Assembly: GCF_037975245.1 (NCBI RefSeq)
Contig: NC_092571.1
Span: forward strand, 19,862,917 to 19,926,916
From: Apostichopus japonicus
Lineage: Eukaryota; Echinodermata; Holothuroidea; Aspidochirotida; Stichopodidae
Direction: 5' to 3'
DNA length: 64,000 bases
Every line of letters begins with the position of its first letter. Position 1 is the first letter of the stretch. The position numbers and the translations under genes are program-made. The notes under the pieces are model-generated. The model made no database searches. It was not told the origin of the DNA and saw nothing but the letters and a program-made list of their open reading frames with translations. Positions 49,563 to 61,441 of the stretch are shown here, in pieces.

Positions 49563-49776
49563 CAAGTAACAGTAACAGAAGGGACAAAAACATGCACAGA
49601 ATACAGACTGTCTGTATTCTGTGCATGTTTTTGTCCCTTCTGTTACTGTTACTTGTCATTTAGCCTTTGAAGAAGATCCTGCTAGGATCGAAACGTCAGG
49701 CCAACTTACTTTTACACATTCTCTTACAAAGGCTCTTTAGTGGATAAGCAGTTCGCTAACAGTTTTATTTTATTTT
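49563..49776. mobile_element. Dispersed retroelement end, copy C, with perfect palindrome
   Basis: A plus-strand copy runs to about 49776 with the core at 49662-49702 (first core base C changed to T). Its start is mirrored: 49563-49608 is the exact reverse complement of 49610-49655, 46-base arms around a single central T. The same start sequence in copy A is not mirrored. Confidence 0.8.
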
Positions 49777-50309
49777 GATATATTTATCGTTTGTTTTGCC
49801 TTCTGTATCAATTTTCCTCGTCGAAAAGTATTGAGTCTAAAGAATATACAACCGATAATAACAAAATAAAATAAAGTAAATAAATAAAGTAAATAATGTT
49901 ATCATTGTCATTAATGGACTGAAAACCGTATATATATGCACTGTCTCTACAAAGTGAGTATTTTATTATTTCAAATGCCTCTTTCCATACTAATTCCTTT
50001 TTCGAGTTTAGAGGGTGTAAGGGAGGGTGGGGGGGGGGGTGGTCACGGCTTGTACCTAATGACGGGTATATAGGTGAGAGGGAGAGAGTAAACAAATTGG
50101 TTGAACTGATCCATAGTGTCCGTGTCATTGCCAGCAACATCCGTCCACCAACATGTATGAAAAACTCAGTTGTATAGTTACGAATTTCTGTTTTTACCGA
50201 TTGAGGAAAGCAGCGAGTCTTTCTGGGTATTAAATAACTACTTTATACAGAGAAAATGTCCCTGCAATAGCATAGTTTTTTCATATTTTGCATCAGTGTA
50301 AAACAACAT

Positions 50310-50338
50310 CTCTCCTGTCTTTCTTTAATCTTTTTCAG
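50310..50338 (+). promoter_or_regulatory. 3' splice site of a 5'-UTR intron
   Basis: A long pyrimidine tract (tctcctgtctttctttaatc then tttttcag) ends in AG at 50337-50338, 24 bases before the start codon of the membrane protein gene. It indicates an upstream non-coding exon that I could not locate. Confidence 0.6.
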
Positions 50339-50343
50339 AGTAG

Positions 50344-50385
50344 ATGAGTAATCAGCATAAACATGGATATTCATGGCACAAATAG
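50344..50385 (+). promoter_or_regulatory. Upstream ORF overlapping the main start
   Basis: If the leader is spliced at 50338, the first ATG in this exon is at 50344 and opens a 13-codon ORF in the +1 frame that ends at TAG 50383-50385, past the main ATG at 50363. Its context is poor (T at -3), so leaky scanning to the main start is expected. Confidence 0.5.
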
Positions 50386-51301
50386 TACTATTTTAGGACT
50401 TGTTTTCATAGCTGCCTTAATATCATTTGCTTCTGGAATAAATATTATTCCAAATGCCATCGGATTAAGAACATGCGACAACTCTACCGATAGATTCCAT
50501 ATATGCTGGGATGAAGTTGACGCTGACGATATCCGCGGTTACTGCACATTCTTGCAGAATTCCTGGGGTATTGAGTCCGAGTTTGATTTCACGGAATTTG
50601 GGCAACCCACGCGTTATACTTTCGGAAGGCTACGGTTAATCTCTACGTATAGCGGGTGTGTCGTTTTGATACCGATATCGGGCGGTAATGATGATGATGA
50701 AGATGTTGCCTGTTCGACCGAGATTCGTAAAGATACTAACAATGCTACATGTATAACATTTAAGCCAAGTGGAAGAGGCTGGAACTTAGAGAATATTCTC
50801 GCAGTTGCTTGCATTGGTTACATTGTAGTTCTGTATGTAATCGTGAGGCTGGCCGATAATCTATGTCCGTATACTAGGAACACCAAGATCGATTACCATG
50901 ATCTCTATTTGATGTCGGAAAAGGAACGTTTGAAGGGGAGTTTCCGTGGCAGAAAATCCCAAAAACAGAAAAGAGTTGACTCTATTAAAGAAAGAGCTCG
51001 GAGAAGATCTGATGCTGTTGCTCAAGTTGTCGCTTCCCCCACCGCATCTTCAAGGACACCATCGACGGCGAGTACCGGTACGACTAGGTCCACCAGTTCT
51101 GGGAAACAGTCTGTGAAGCCTTCTCGTTCTAAACGCCCCTCATCAACATCATCAACAGCGTCCACTCAATCTAATACCTCAGGCTCCAAAACTGGAAAAC
51201 GCAAATCACCAAGGTCGCCCTCAAGTGAAAAGTCACCAAACTCACGCTCTCCCTTGGATCCAATCAGCGAAACTAGAAACGGTCCAAGATTTTTTCCTTA
51301 G
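50363..51301 (+). CDS. Type I membrane protein of unknown family, 312 residues
   Basis: I do not recognise this protein. Residues 1-25 form a signal peptide with hydrophobic core ILGLVFIAALISFA. The ectodomain (about 26-143) has six cysteines, at 38, 48, 61, 99, 117 and 130, enough for three disulfides, N-glycosylation sequons at N40 and N127, and an acidic GGNDDDEDV loop near 108-115. A single membrane segment, ILAVACIGYIVVLYVIVRLA, spans about 145-164. The cytoplasmic tail (about 165-312) is basic near the membrane (RGRKSQKQKR, ERARRRS), then extremely Ser/Thr-rich with several SP sites (SPRSPSSEKSPNSRSP). The ATG has a good context (A at -3, G at +4). The coding region is one exon, but a strong splice acceptor lies 24 bases upstream, so the 5' leader is spliced. 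The ORF length, signal peptide and topology make a chance ORF unlikely. A receptor or adhesion role is only a guess. Confidence 0.82.
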   Translation: MDIHGTNSTILGLVFIAALISFASGINIIPNAIGLRTCDNSTDRFHICWDEVDADDIRGYCTFLQNSWGIESEFDFTEFGQPTRYTFGRLRLISTYSGCVVLIPISGGNDDDEDVACSTEIRKDTNNATCITFKPSGRGWNLENILAVACIGYIVVLYVIVRLADNLCPYTRNTKIDYHDLYLMSEKERLKGSFRGRKSQKQKRVDSIKERARRRSDAVAQVVASPTASSRTPSTASTGTTRSTSSGKQSVKPSRSKRPSSTSSTASTQSNTSGSKTGKRKSPRSPSSEKSPNSRSPLDPISETRNGPRFFP

Positions 51302-51970
51302 TGTTATATCTACTACCTGTTGTATTATTACGTTGAAATGTGCATGTATAAAATGTAACGGAACCCGAGATACCCTAGCCTTCCATTCCATATATAAAAA
51401 TGACAGTAGAGGGGATGGGGTAAGTGTGTGTGTGTGTGGGGAGGGGGGTAGAGCAGGAGGGTTCGTGAAGATGAGAGTTTTCGCCTGACTTGAATCATGA
51501 ACAATTTTATTTTACAAGGTGGAGGTATAAATTTCGGAAAGACGGGTATAGAAAGGTCACTGGGTTCTTGTTCTGTATATATTTTTTTAATCATATTTCG
51601 TGTATTAATGTGAAGTAACATTATTTTCAACAGCGGTTTGGGGATAACTTCCGTAGTCATTGTAAGCATCCCAAACAGGTCTCTCTATTCGGTGGTTAAT
51701 TATAAGGTGCTTCATTTCAATAAGATTACATTTTGCACTGTGCGAGCTAAGGCTTGATCTTGTGTGATTTTACTTTTCATCGTTATTATGTGAATCTTTA
51801 ATGGATATAAGTTGTAGGAGATTAAATCCTACACGTCAATTGTAAGTGAGCTCATGTCACGTGACATCACATGACGTCATGCCACAAGCATGTAATGACC
51901 TACATAAAATTTAAAAGATATATTACTTGGATCTAACTTAACATCAATGAAAATAAATGGAATAAACAAT
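51302..51970 (+). other. Probable 3' UTR with two AATAAA signals
   Basis: About 650 bases of non-coding sequence follow the stop codon. AATAAA occurs at 51952-51957 and again at 51961-51966, a plausible polyadenylation region. A GT-rich patch (tgtgtgtgtg) lies near 51430. Confidence 0.4.
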
Positions 51971-52290
51971 GTATAAAATAAAATTTGTGACCCCAGCACA
52001 CTGGCTGCAGGCATGCACATGTTATAATTATGTTTTATTCCATCTCTGTATAAGTTTAGACTTGCGACGTATTATTATTCTGACAATTCGAACATTCAAC
52101 TCACGTGACCTCGAAACTCCACCCCACCTCCCCCGCACTACGATCATCTTCGTCACCGGGCATGAACGGAATGAAGGAACTAATCATAATAATCATTATT
52201 ATAATAATCAGGCAGTTATTTTACGACGCTTTAGCGACCACGAAAGTGGGAGATTTTCACGTCGGGTGGCTACAATATATACACAATATA

Positions 52291-52299
<9 letters not shown>

Positions 52300-52366
<67 letters not shown>
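52300..52366. repeat. (TA)n microsatellite
   Basis: Long alternating TA run preceded by TACATATATACATA; overlapping hydrophobic ORFs are artefacts. Confidence 0.95.
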
Positions 52367-52369
<3 letters not shown>

Positions 52370-52950
52370 ACATATAGGCTAATTTACGTAGTAGGGAAGC
52401 GAGTGCGACCCAATTCCGGAAGGTGCATCACTTTATAGTTGATGACCTCATAATATCCGTACTATGAAAACTTACGAAAAAGAATCTTATTAGTTAACTA
52501 GTATACAGAACCACGGGGTCGACACGCTTCGAATTTCGTCACGCGTCTTTGGTGATAATGACATATGACGTCACATGTGGGACATAAACTTAAACTTTAC
52601 GGATTGTTGATCGCGATTCGTGGTCCATCGGATGACCACAACACGCATAACCACGCATTGCTAAATGGACCGTATCACTTTCAATAAGTACGCGAAGGTC
52701 ATTTTTATTTATTACATTATCTTAACCCTGTAGGGCTATATAGAAACATTGAATATATCAGCATATGGATTGCATTCACCCCTTCAATCTGTGTCATTCT
52801 TTTGTATGAAGTTCTGAGGTCGGCTGGGGTGAGGTGGGGGTGGGGTGGCTTAATTTTATTTGATTGATTTAATTGGCGTTCCAAGATTAACATCAATCAC
52901 TATTCCATCTGTTGGCTCTTTCACAACTCGTGATATATACTTGTGATGTG

Positions 52951-52994
52951 TTCCACCGTTTAGCTTGGTGGAACAGCTAAACGGCTGTTCCACC
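52951..52994. other. Overlapping mutually exclusive hairpins
   Basis: Within 44 bases, CCGTTTAGCT pairs with AGCTAAACGG, TTCCACC pairs with GGTGGAA, and GGTGGAACAGC pairs with GCTGTTCCACC. The pairings share segments, so only some can form at once. No gene is nearby. Confidence 0.6.
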
Positions 52995-54189
52995 ATGCCT
53001 ACAACTCGTGATACTTGTGATGTGACATAATACCCGTCACTGTTTGTGCTTTCTTTATTTTTCATTAGCAAATCATGCCAATGAATATACAGAAATAGCC
53101 CGAGAATTATGCACTAAATCAGGCTATCCTGATACAGTAAAAAAAAATGTTTGAAAAAATATATAAGATCATAATTATTGCAAGAAAGAAATTAATTACC
53201 AAACTCGACAAAATATCCAAATTATACAACAACAAAAAATCCTAAAAATTTCATAGATATTTGTAGAAGTTATTGAACGCATTTTTACATTGACCATGCA
53301 TATGGACAGAACCGAGGTTCATTGAAGATGTAACTGTACACGCATGCGTGGTCAATGACCGAACAAACTTACATAGTGAGCGCGGTAACGATCGGACGGC
53401 AGGAAATAAAGGCGGAACTTTACGTAGAAAGAGATATAATACCAAATATTATAAGATGAAAATTAATATTGAACAAAACGTTAGATCAAATTCGTAAGAT
53501 TTCGTCATTTTTGGGGGGGTTTTGTCCTGTTTTATATCAGACGCCGTTTAATCATGACATGGTTGAGAAATTGCTTGTTTGCTTTATATCTCTCTCTCTC
53601 TCTTTCATAAAGCCGTCATTTGATTGGATTAGTATAACAGACTGTCAAATATGTGCTTGCTGCAATAATAACTATATGACGGATGTATGTGTGTAGTTAT
53701 GGAAGGATAGTTATTGCAAATACAAAAAAAAAAAAAACTGTGACGAAACGCACGGGAAAGACTCACGGCTGGGCAGAAATTGAAGTAATTAAAAACAAAA
53801 TGGACGTAGACGGTGTATGGATGTTAAAAATTATGAAAACAGACTCTGCATATGTGTAGAAATTGTTTTCATTTGTAACAGTAAATATGGCATATAGCTT
53901 AAACCATTGGCAGATAAATTATGCTACTCTCTTATACTATAGTTTGGTTAAATATCACATACAGTCCATTATGGACTTCCTTAGACTGACAGCTATGGAT
54001 AACCAATGAAGCCATTCATTAATTTATTCATTCATTCTTTATTCCAGCATAAATTTACAGAAAATATATAAGTAGGATAAAAATGATAACAACGAAGAAC
54101 ATCAACAAAACAAGTTAAGACATACCAAAGTTTAAGAGATTAAGAATATAATAATAAACCATAAAACCATATAGAAACAGACTTATTAT

Positions 54190-54885
54190 TTAAAAGTCTG
54201 TCAAGCATGTATACATAAACATACAAATATATACATAAACATATGGGCTACATATAACGATATAAATATACACATATGAGTGTACATACACATACAAATT
54301 CATACATGTGTAAACATAGATACATATACACATACATACAAACATGTGTACATATATAACTAGGCATTGATACATATACAAATATACATATACACATACA
54401 CATATATAATTTCATACACACATACATGTGTAAACATAACTACATATACACATACCCATACATGTCTACATATACACATACACATTGATACATATACAAA
54501 TATACACATACACATACAAATTCACCCACACATACATTTGCAAACACACGCACACCCATATATGTGTACATATACACATACACATTGATACATATACAAA
54601 TATACATATAGATATACACATACACCTACAAATTCTTACACATATACGTGTGTAAACATAAATACATATACACATACACACATGTGTACATACACACAAA
54701 CAAATTGATACATATACAAATATACATACACAAATACAAATTCTTACGCGCATACGTGTGTAAATATAAATACATATACCTACACATATACATATGTACA
54801 TATACACATACACATTGATACCAATATACAGATATAGATACACACAGATACATAAACATACGTATATAGTTACATATCACAATGT
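54190..54885. repeat. ATACAC/ATACAT microsatellite
   Basis: Nearly 700 bp of degenerate (ACATATACACATAC)-type sequence, with a superimposed longer period marked by recurring GTGTAAACATA and TTGATACATATACAAATATA. Tyr/Cys/Val-rich ORFs here are artefacts. Confidence 0.9.
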
Positions 54886-56608
54886 AATCCATTGGCTTGG
54901 CCAGTGTTGCTTGATTTCTAATAGTCGTGGTTGAAAGTGTATTTGCTTTTACCCATGAACAGGCTTAACTAAGGGCAATGGGGGTAGTCAGGGTATCTGT
55001 GCGACCAAATTGTTATTTTTTTTTCACTAAATAAAGGTCATTTGGTAGAATGATTTGTAATGTTTTGTAGTTTGATTAATTTCAACATTATTTTGAGTAC
55101 GACATTTTAAGTTTGTTTTTTTGGTATAGGTATAGATGAAATGCTATGTTTGCATTGTATACACATCTATCATAATTTATTAGTTTGATATACGAATATA
55201 ACTGTGTCGTAACATATGTGTTCTTATTGTGAGTAAACACACTTAGGAAGGTAAAGCAAGTTTATCAAATGCAGACTCGATGTATCACCATTTTGAGCCG
55301 CAAAAAAAATGTAGAAAAAATTTGAAAGAAAAAAAGTGTTTTACTGTACATCCGTTGGCTGAAGAAAGCACAAAACAGAAAATTTGAATTATTTCAACTA
55401 TTTTATCTTGTTTTTCATGTCATTTATACAAATGTGCTTTGCAAATTTATCCAGGTGAAGAAACATGTAGAATGGAATAAAGATTCATTTATTGATTGTT
55501 AAATTTACTTCAAACAAAGTTTTATTGAGGTAGGTCTGGAAAAAAAGGAGTGTAAATTGGCAACCAAATGCAGGGAGGTGGTTGTTGTAAGACGGCAATA
55601 GTTTATGCCCTTATGTATTTGAATATTTTCACAGATGAGGCACATTGTATTAAATAGGGCGTGCTGCCCAATTGCAAAATTTAATTATTTTCATTTCTGT
55701 TCTTGTAGTTCGAAATGTCAGCTCTCATACGTTAACTTTAAAAACGTAAAGATTTAATGCAGAAATGGGTTCTGATGTAACAATTGTTTGCAAAAGTAGG
55801 ATTTTATTCATGTTTGTCCACGATTTCGAATTTATTAACTGCGAAACGGGTAAAGTGTAAGTTTTACAAATTGGCGGCTACTTAAGGTGCACTATAGAAG
55901 TAAAACACAAATTAATTGACGTAGCTGAACTGATTTAGTCCATTTGAATTAATTATTGATTATGATCTTATAATATAATAGGTAAGGCTACTAAGTGCAT
56001 GCCCAGCAATTACACATTGTTACGAAAGAATCTTGTGCAATTGGCTGAAGGTCCTCCATAAGGGCGAAAAGGAAAGGATAGATGAAGGACTGGGAATGGG
56101 GAGGGGGTGCGGGGGAGCGTAGTGAGGAGAAAGAATCTCAAGGTAAAACATATCCCTCTGTAATTGCCTCCCTATAGATGCGATGGACATTTAAAGAAAC
56201 TGGTAAGAGTTACAAAGACTGTGTTTCTAGCTATATCTTATTAAATCATGGATATAATATATGGCAAGAGCGTGTCAAGGGAAATCCCACACACTGAAAT
56301 GCCGTTGGTACTATATATCAATAAGCAGCAAACATAGTAAATAGGCCTAAGTTTGACCAAAGAAGTTACTACAGCGTAAACTATATTGCTATAGCGGGCA
56401 CAGTCGCTTACATTTAACGATGTTTTCTTATGCAATAGTAATGTCGATATCTACCTGCATGTAACTGTCCCCCATTCCTCCCCCTCCCTCCCTGCCTTCC
56501 TCCCTTCCTACCTTCCTCCCTCGAAGAAAGTTGTGAAACGTTTTGACTATTACGCTATACATAAACTATGACATAAAACTGTAAATAGATTTCTCCTTAG
56601 AAAACACT

Positions 56609-56611
<3 letters not shown>

Positions 56612-56660
<49 letters not shown>
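56612..56660. repeat. (TA)n microsatellite
   Basis: Perfect alternating TA run followed by CATGTGTGTGTA. Confidence 0.95.
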
Positions 56661-56662
<2 letters not shown>

Positions 56663-57221
56663 GTGTGTGTAATTGAAATCGTAATGAGTTGAAAAACCCA
56701 GAACAGTGAAAAAAACTTCCAGCCTATTTATTAACTATATTATGTTATATTCAACATGTTACCAGAAGGATAAATTATGGAACTGCGGTCCAGCTCATTG
56801 ATAATATGAGTCTTCTCACATGATCGCATGTTCGTATATGTTGAAAAACGAATACATGTTTAAACTATGCTAATTGATTGTTTGTTTAGTACAATGGTTA
56901 GGTCGACATCTAGTTCCGTTTGACCTCCATTCAGTATCACATGTTGATCTAAAAGTGTAACAGTGTCTCTAGTTTGTCCTCCATATTCTCGCTGCTCCTT
57001 GTTAATTCGCTAAATAAGCTTATTCATGATTCGAAGAACACAACTTCCCACCCTTCCGTTATCAGAGCGCAATAATTGTAACTTGTATTAAAATTGAATT
57101 ATCTATTTCCGATGTCTCTCTCTCTTCTATATCATTCTTCTTCTTTTTCTTCTCTTTTTGTTGACTGAATCGCGGCCCATATAAGGAAATATAACGTAAC
57201 TACCACACGATGGAATATATA

Positions 57222-57592
57222 AAGTTAAAGTCGATTCGATTGTATCTTGTTATATATGTATTATGGGTATAAGATACATAACAATACACGAAATTGTTAT
57301 TTGAGTATGTAGTACAGACAAATCAGCCCATGGTAATATACATAAAGTCGAATCGATTTTATCTTGTTATAAGTATTATGGGTATAAGATGCACAACAAT
57401 ACACAAAACGTTATTTGAGTATATATGTAGTACAGGCATATCAGCACATGGTAACACATAAAGTCAATTCGATTGTATCTTTTTATAAGTATTATGGGTA
57501 TAAGATATATCACAATACACAAAATTGTTATTTGAGTATAATTGTAGTCCAGACACATCAGCCCATGGTAATGCATAATGTAAACACACAGT
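57222..57592. repeat. Tandem repeat, ~120-bp unit, three copies
   Basis: Three units share AAAGTCGATTCGATTGTATC, TATTATGGGTATAAGAT, ACAATACACAAAATTGTTAT and CAGCCCATGGTAA. Confidence 0.88.
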
Positions 57593-58351
57593 TGTTGTTT
57601 CTATACTATTCCATATTCTTGATGTGAACTTCTAGAGGGATCTTTTCCTTAGGAAAAGTTTTAATTAAATTCAACAATGCGTAAGACGTAGGATATGTGC
57701 CTTTACAAATACCGCAATTAAAACTCTTTCACAGTTACCGCAGGGTTTGGGGTGGGGGAGGTAGTTCTTTTGAGGCCGCCGTACTCTTTATGACGTTTGC
57801 TTACAGTCATCATATTCAAGCGGACGGAATTGGTTCACGAAGAGCTGATTTCAAAAACAATGTTGGGTTTAGCGACCTTACTTTTATGATTTTCATAAAA
57901 TATGCCTGCTTCGTTTCGCGCATGGAGACCAGAAGACGTATGTACTACGTGTCTACGTAAATAACACACTTCATATAGTTTGCATTGGTAAGTTTATAAA
58001 ATATTTGCATAGACCAAATTTGTAGAAATACTTATTAATTTTTTTTTTTTTAGGATAATTCTGACAGGCGAGACAAATATTATCCAAGTGGATAACGGAT
58101 GAGCTTGAAAAAAGATAAGACGAAAAGGAACGGTATTGACAAATTTAATATTAATATCAAGAAAATGTAGGTTTCATCCACGGTCGGTTGGGGTTATTTT
58201 TAATATGTTAAGCTTTAAAAGACAAACGAGATCATTCTGAATGACGACTGAGTTTAACAACAATAGAAGGAACAAGAATTAGTGGAAATTTCAAATTCAA
58301 AAAATGACAAACGAGACAAGGAGACAGAAAGGACGAAAAACAGCAGCAACC

Positions 58352-58526
58352 GTGTATGGTTGTCATCGCAACCGTATATGGTTGTCACCGTAACCGTATA
58401 TGGTTGTCATCGTAACCGTATATTGTTGTCATCGCAACCGTGTATGGTTGTCACCGTAACCATGTATGGTTGTCACCGTAACTGTATATGGTTGTCATCG
58501 CAACCGTGTATGGTTGCAATCGAGCC
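58352..58526. repeat. 22-bp tandem repeat, eight copies, hairpin-forming
   Basis: Units follow GTATATGGTTGTCATCGCAA plus CC. Most carry GGTTG-tcatcg-CAACC or the GGTT-...-AACC variant, so each unit can fold as a small hairpin. Confidence 0.88.
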
Positions 58527-60157
58527 TCCTATAGTCATTACGTTGTGTGTCGACAGACGACGTAAAATACACAATATTTGTTTATTGAATAAAATTCAAT
58601 ATGGAACTTTGACATTGGGTTGGGGAAGAGGGGAGTTGAGGAAGGACCCCTCGCACCCCCTGCTTACGGGCCACTAGGGGCCGTGGGATGCAGTCCTCCC
58701 AACACTTAGCCACTTCCCCCCTCTAGTCAGGCTAGCTCAGGGCATCAAGAACGTTGCATGGTCTGAGAATCGTTACTGTGAAAGGGGTGCATATTACCAT
58801 TTGAATAAACATTCTCTTCAAGGACAAACTGGCAATTCCCGGCAGGATTAAAATTGTCCGTAGTGCTTACAACAATGTTACCATGCAAACATGTGGGGTA
58901 AGGACGGGTGCACACAGATAGTCTTTAGTATAAAAACGCTATGAATTGAGAGGAAGTGATGGGTATAGTTTGTGTCTCTTGTTTTTAACCGCCGTATTCC
59001 TTCCGTTTAGACTGAATAGCAAATTTAGATAGGGTCAGGATAACATGAGAACCTTATATAGTAGACATTATGAGAATTTGGTCAAGACTGCTCTGAGGAA
59101 GAACATGGGAGATATATACCAAGACGAATAGACCTGGTAATGACATTCATTTTCGAGAAGAACATAAGATGACTGTGGAAGTATTAACTATATTATCATA
59201 CCAACTAAAGTACTGATAGATAATGACTGTCAAACTAGATTGTTAAGTCAAATGAAGAAAAAAACCTGCACGTCCACAAGGGACCAATTACAACTATTAG
59301 TCAACAATGATGATGATTTGTATATGCCGCACTGGATGAAGATATAGGGGAAGCAGGAATTGTCGGTGTACCGTGGGCGGTGTGCGGTGGTGGCAATAAA
59401 TATCGCTGTCTCGGTTTGGTTAATATATAATCTTTGAATTGACAATTTAATGAACTTTATTACAATCTGTTTCCAGATGATGAATAAGAATATTAAGATT
59501 GATCGTCCGTAGTAGCAATCTACAATGATGAATAAGATGGGAGGTTTAATGAAAAGGATATAAAATTATATACTGATGGAAGACGTATACCTGATGACTC
59601 CTTTATCTGCAAAAGTAATAATATTTTTGTGAATTATGGTGTAAATATATGAAAGGAAAGAGGGGAGGAGGGAGGGGAGGAGGGGAGGAAGATACACGTA
59701 AGGGGTAGGAGGGAGGAAATAAAAAATAATAACTTGACAGGGAGGAACCTAGAACGGGCCTTATTCAATAGGTAACTGCCCCCATATAAATCAGTTACTA
59801 TTTAATGCGGTGAATTTGATCTCTTGCTTCTATAACTGTAGAAAAAGGAAGATTATTAAACTGTAATCGCATCTTAATTCTCTTCACCGAAAGGACTTTA
59901 GAAATAAATTTCATAAACTCGTAATAAGAATATTTGCAGAGGTTAATGTTGACGGTTCTTCTTCAAGATAGAGATTAAACCAACAGATCAAAAATATTGG
60001 ATATTTCTTTCGTTACATCAGAGTTCACCTATTCGTTTTTTTGTTTTTTGTTTTCTCTCCGAAGACAACTCGCTGCACTACGGTTTCGTATATGTATGAA
60101 GCACAGTGGTAATTACTGTAAGTTACTGTATAGCATACTATTGAACTAGTTATGTCA

Positions 60158-60558
60158 CAGTGGCGGAGCGTCCATACAGTTAGAGGGGCGGATGCCCCCC
60201 CCCCCCTGACGGACTCAAATGGACGGCTGGCGCCCTTTTCAGCTTTTTACCCCTTTTTACTTATTCGCGATTATTGACATTTTTATTGCGCTTTCAAATA
60301 CCTATTGATATTTGTCACATTTTGTTGGAGTAATTTCTGACAAAATGGCGATGACACCTATTTATTCTTCGTATATCTGCAAATTAGCAAGGCCCGAAAA
60401 GGCTCATTTCCGGCGATCTAGGGAGTATCTTAACTCAAAAAAATTATGTACGCTCCGCGCCAATCTGTGGTGGCGCTCCGCCTAGATAGTGTCGAAAGCG
60501 CCCCTACAGACCAATCTCGCCCCCCCCCCCGCTACCAATACCCCTAGCTCCGCCACTG
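60158..60558. mobile_element. hAT-type non-autonomous transposon
   Basis: Ends CAGTGGCGGAGC and GCTCCGCCACTG are inverted repeats of the hAT type. Flanks share GTTATGT (60149-60155 and 60559-60565), consistent with a slightly decayed 8-bp duplication. The interior has poly-C runs and an ATTTCCGGCGATCTAGGGAG segment also seen at 48.37 kb. Confidence 0.75.
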
Positions 60559-61441
60559 GTTATGTACACCTCAGTCCACCACGAATAAAATCAAATGGGG
60601 TTCAGCAGTGACATTGTATAATATTTCTAATTGTTGGATAAATCCTTCTTAGTTGAGAGTGACAGAGTCAACACGAGGAGAGAGCCCCGTTGACATTTTT
60701 CAGATATCCTTTGTTCCAAAAGCACAAATACTATCCATATTCTGAAATAGGAATTACTCTTATTATTTCTAATATTGGCATATATTACGCCGGTGGAAGA
60801 AAATCCTCCCTCACCCTCCCCTCCCCTCCCCTCCTAAGCCCCCACTAGATGGCATTGGATGTTTATTCATGGAGTTCATAACGTCACGTGTTTCACGTAC
60901 TTGTGATATTTAAGACTATGATTACGAAAAACAATATGTTTAATATATGCCCCTAATTTGCACTTTGGTCATAAAACATTGTACTTAGTTGACTGTTTTT
61001 TCATTTAGAGGAGAAATGTATGTCACAATTCGAAGAAACGACTGCAGACCATATTCAATAAAAAAAAAGTACAAAGAATAAAAAAAATATTAATAAATCT
61101 CTGAAGAAATTGTTTTACATGTTACTTGGCGATAAGCATAAATGTGGTTTCGGTAGTTTTAGTTTTCATAAAAAAAAAAAATTGAGTGCACAATGGATTG
61201 ACGAAGTTCTACTTCACTGACAAAAATTGCTTTGCTTCATAAATTTTAAAACCTGATTTATAAGAAAACAACACACATGCTTTATGCGATGTTTGGTCAT
61301 GTTTGTTAATATGTATGTCACGTCACATGATCACGCATGGAGGCCTTCCTATATGAAAACTGATCGACGCTGGTAGAAGAATTTGCTTATCAATCAAGCG
61401 TGCCAAAATATGCAGCAATTTAACTCAATAATGTTGATTCC

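Larger units (their letters stand above)
51971..56611. other. Intergenic, repeat-rich
   Basis: Holds the TA run at 52.3 kb, the overlapping hairpins at 52.95 kb and the ATACAC array at 54.2 kb. I see no exon or domain. Confidence 0.6.
56661..60157. other. Intergenic, no supported gene
   Basis: Holds the 120-bp and 22-bp tandem repeats and a GA-rich patch at 59650-59710. Short ORFs have no recognisable content. Confidence 0.6.

Noticed and set aside
51969-52382. ORFs with Ile/Tyr runs
   Set aside because: They translate the TA microsatellite.
54190-54892. Several Cys/Tyr/Val-rich ORFs
   Set aside because: They translate the ATACAC microsatellite in different frames.
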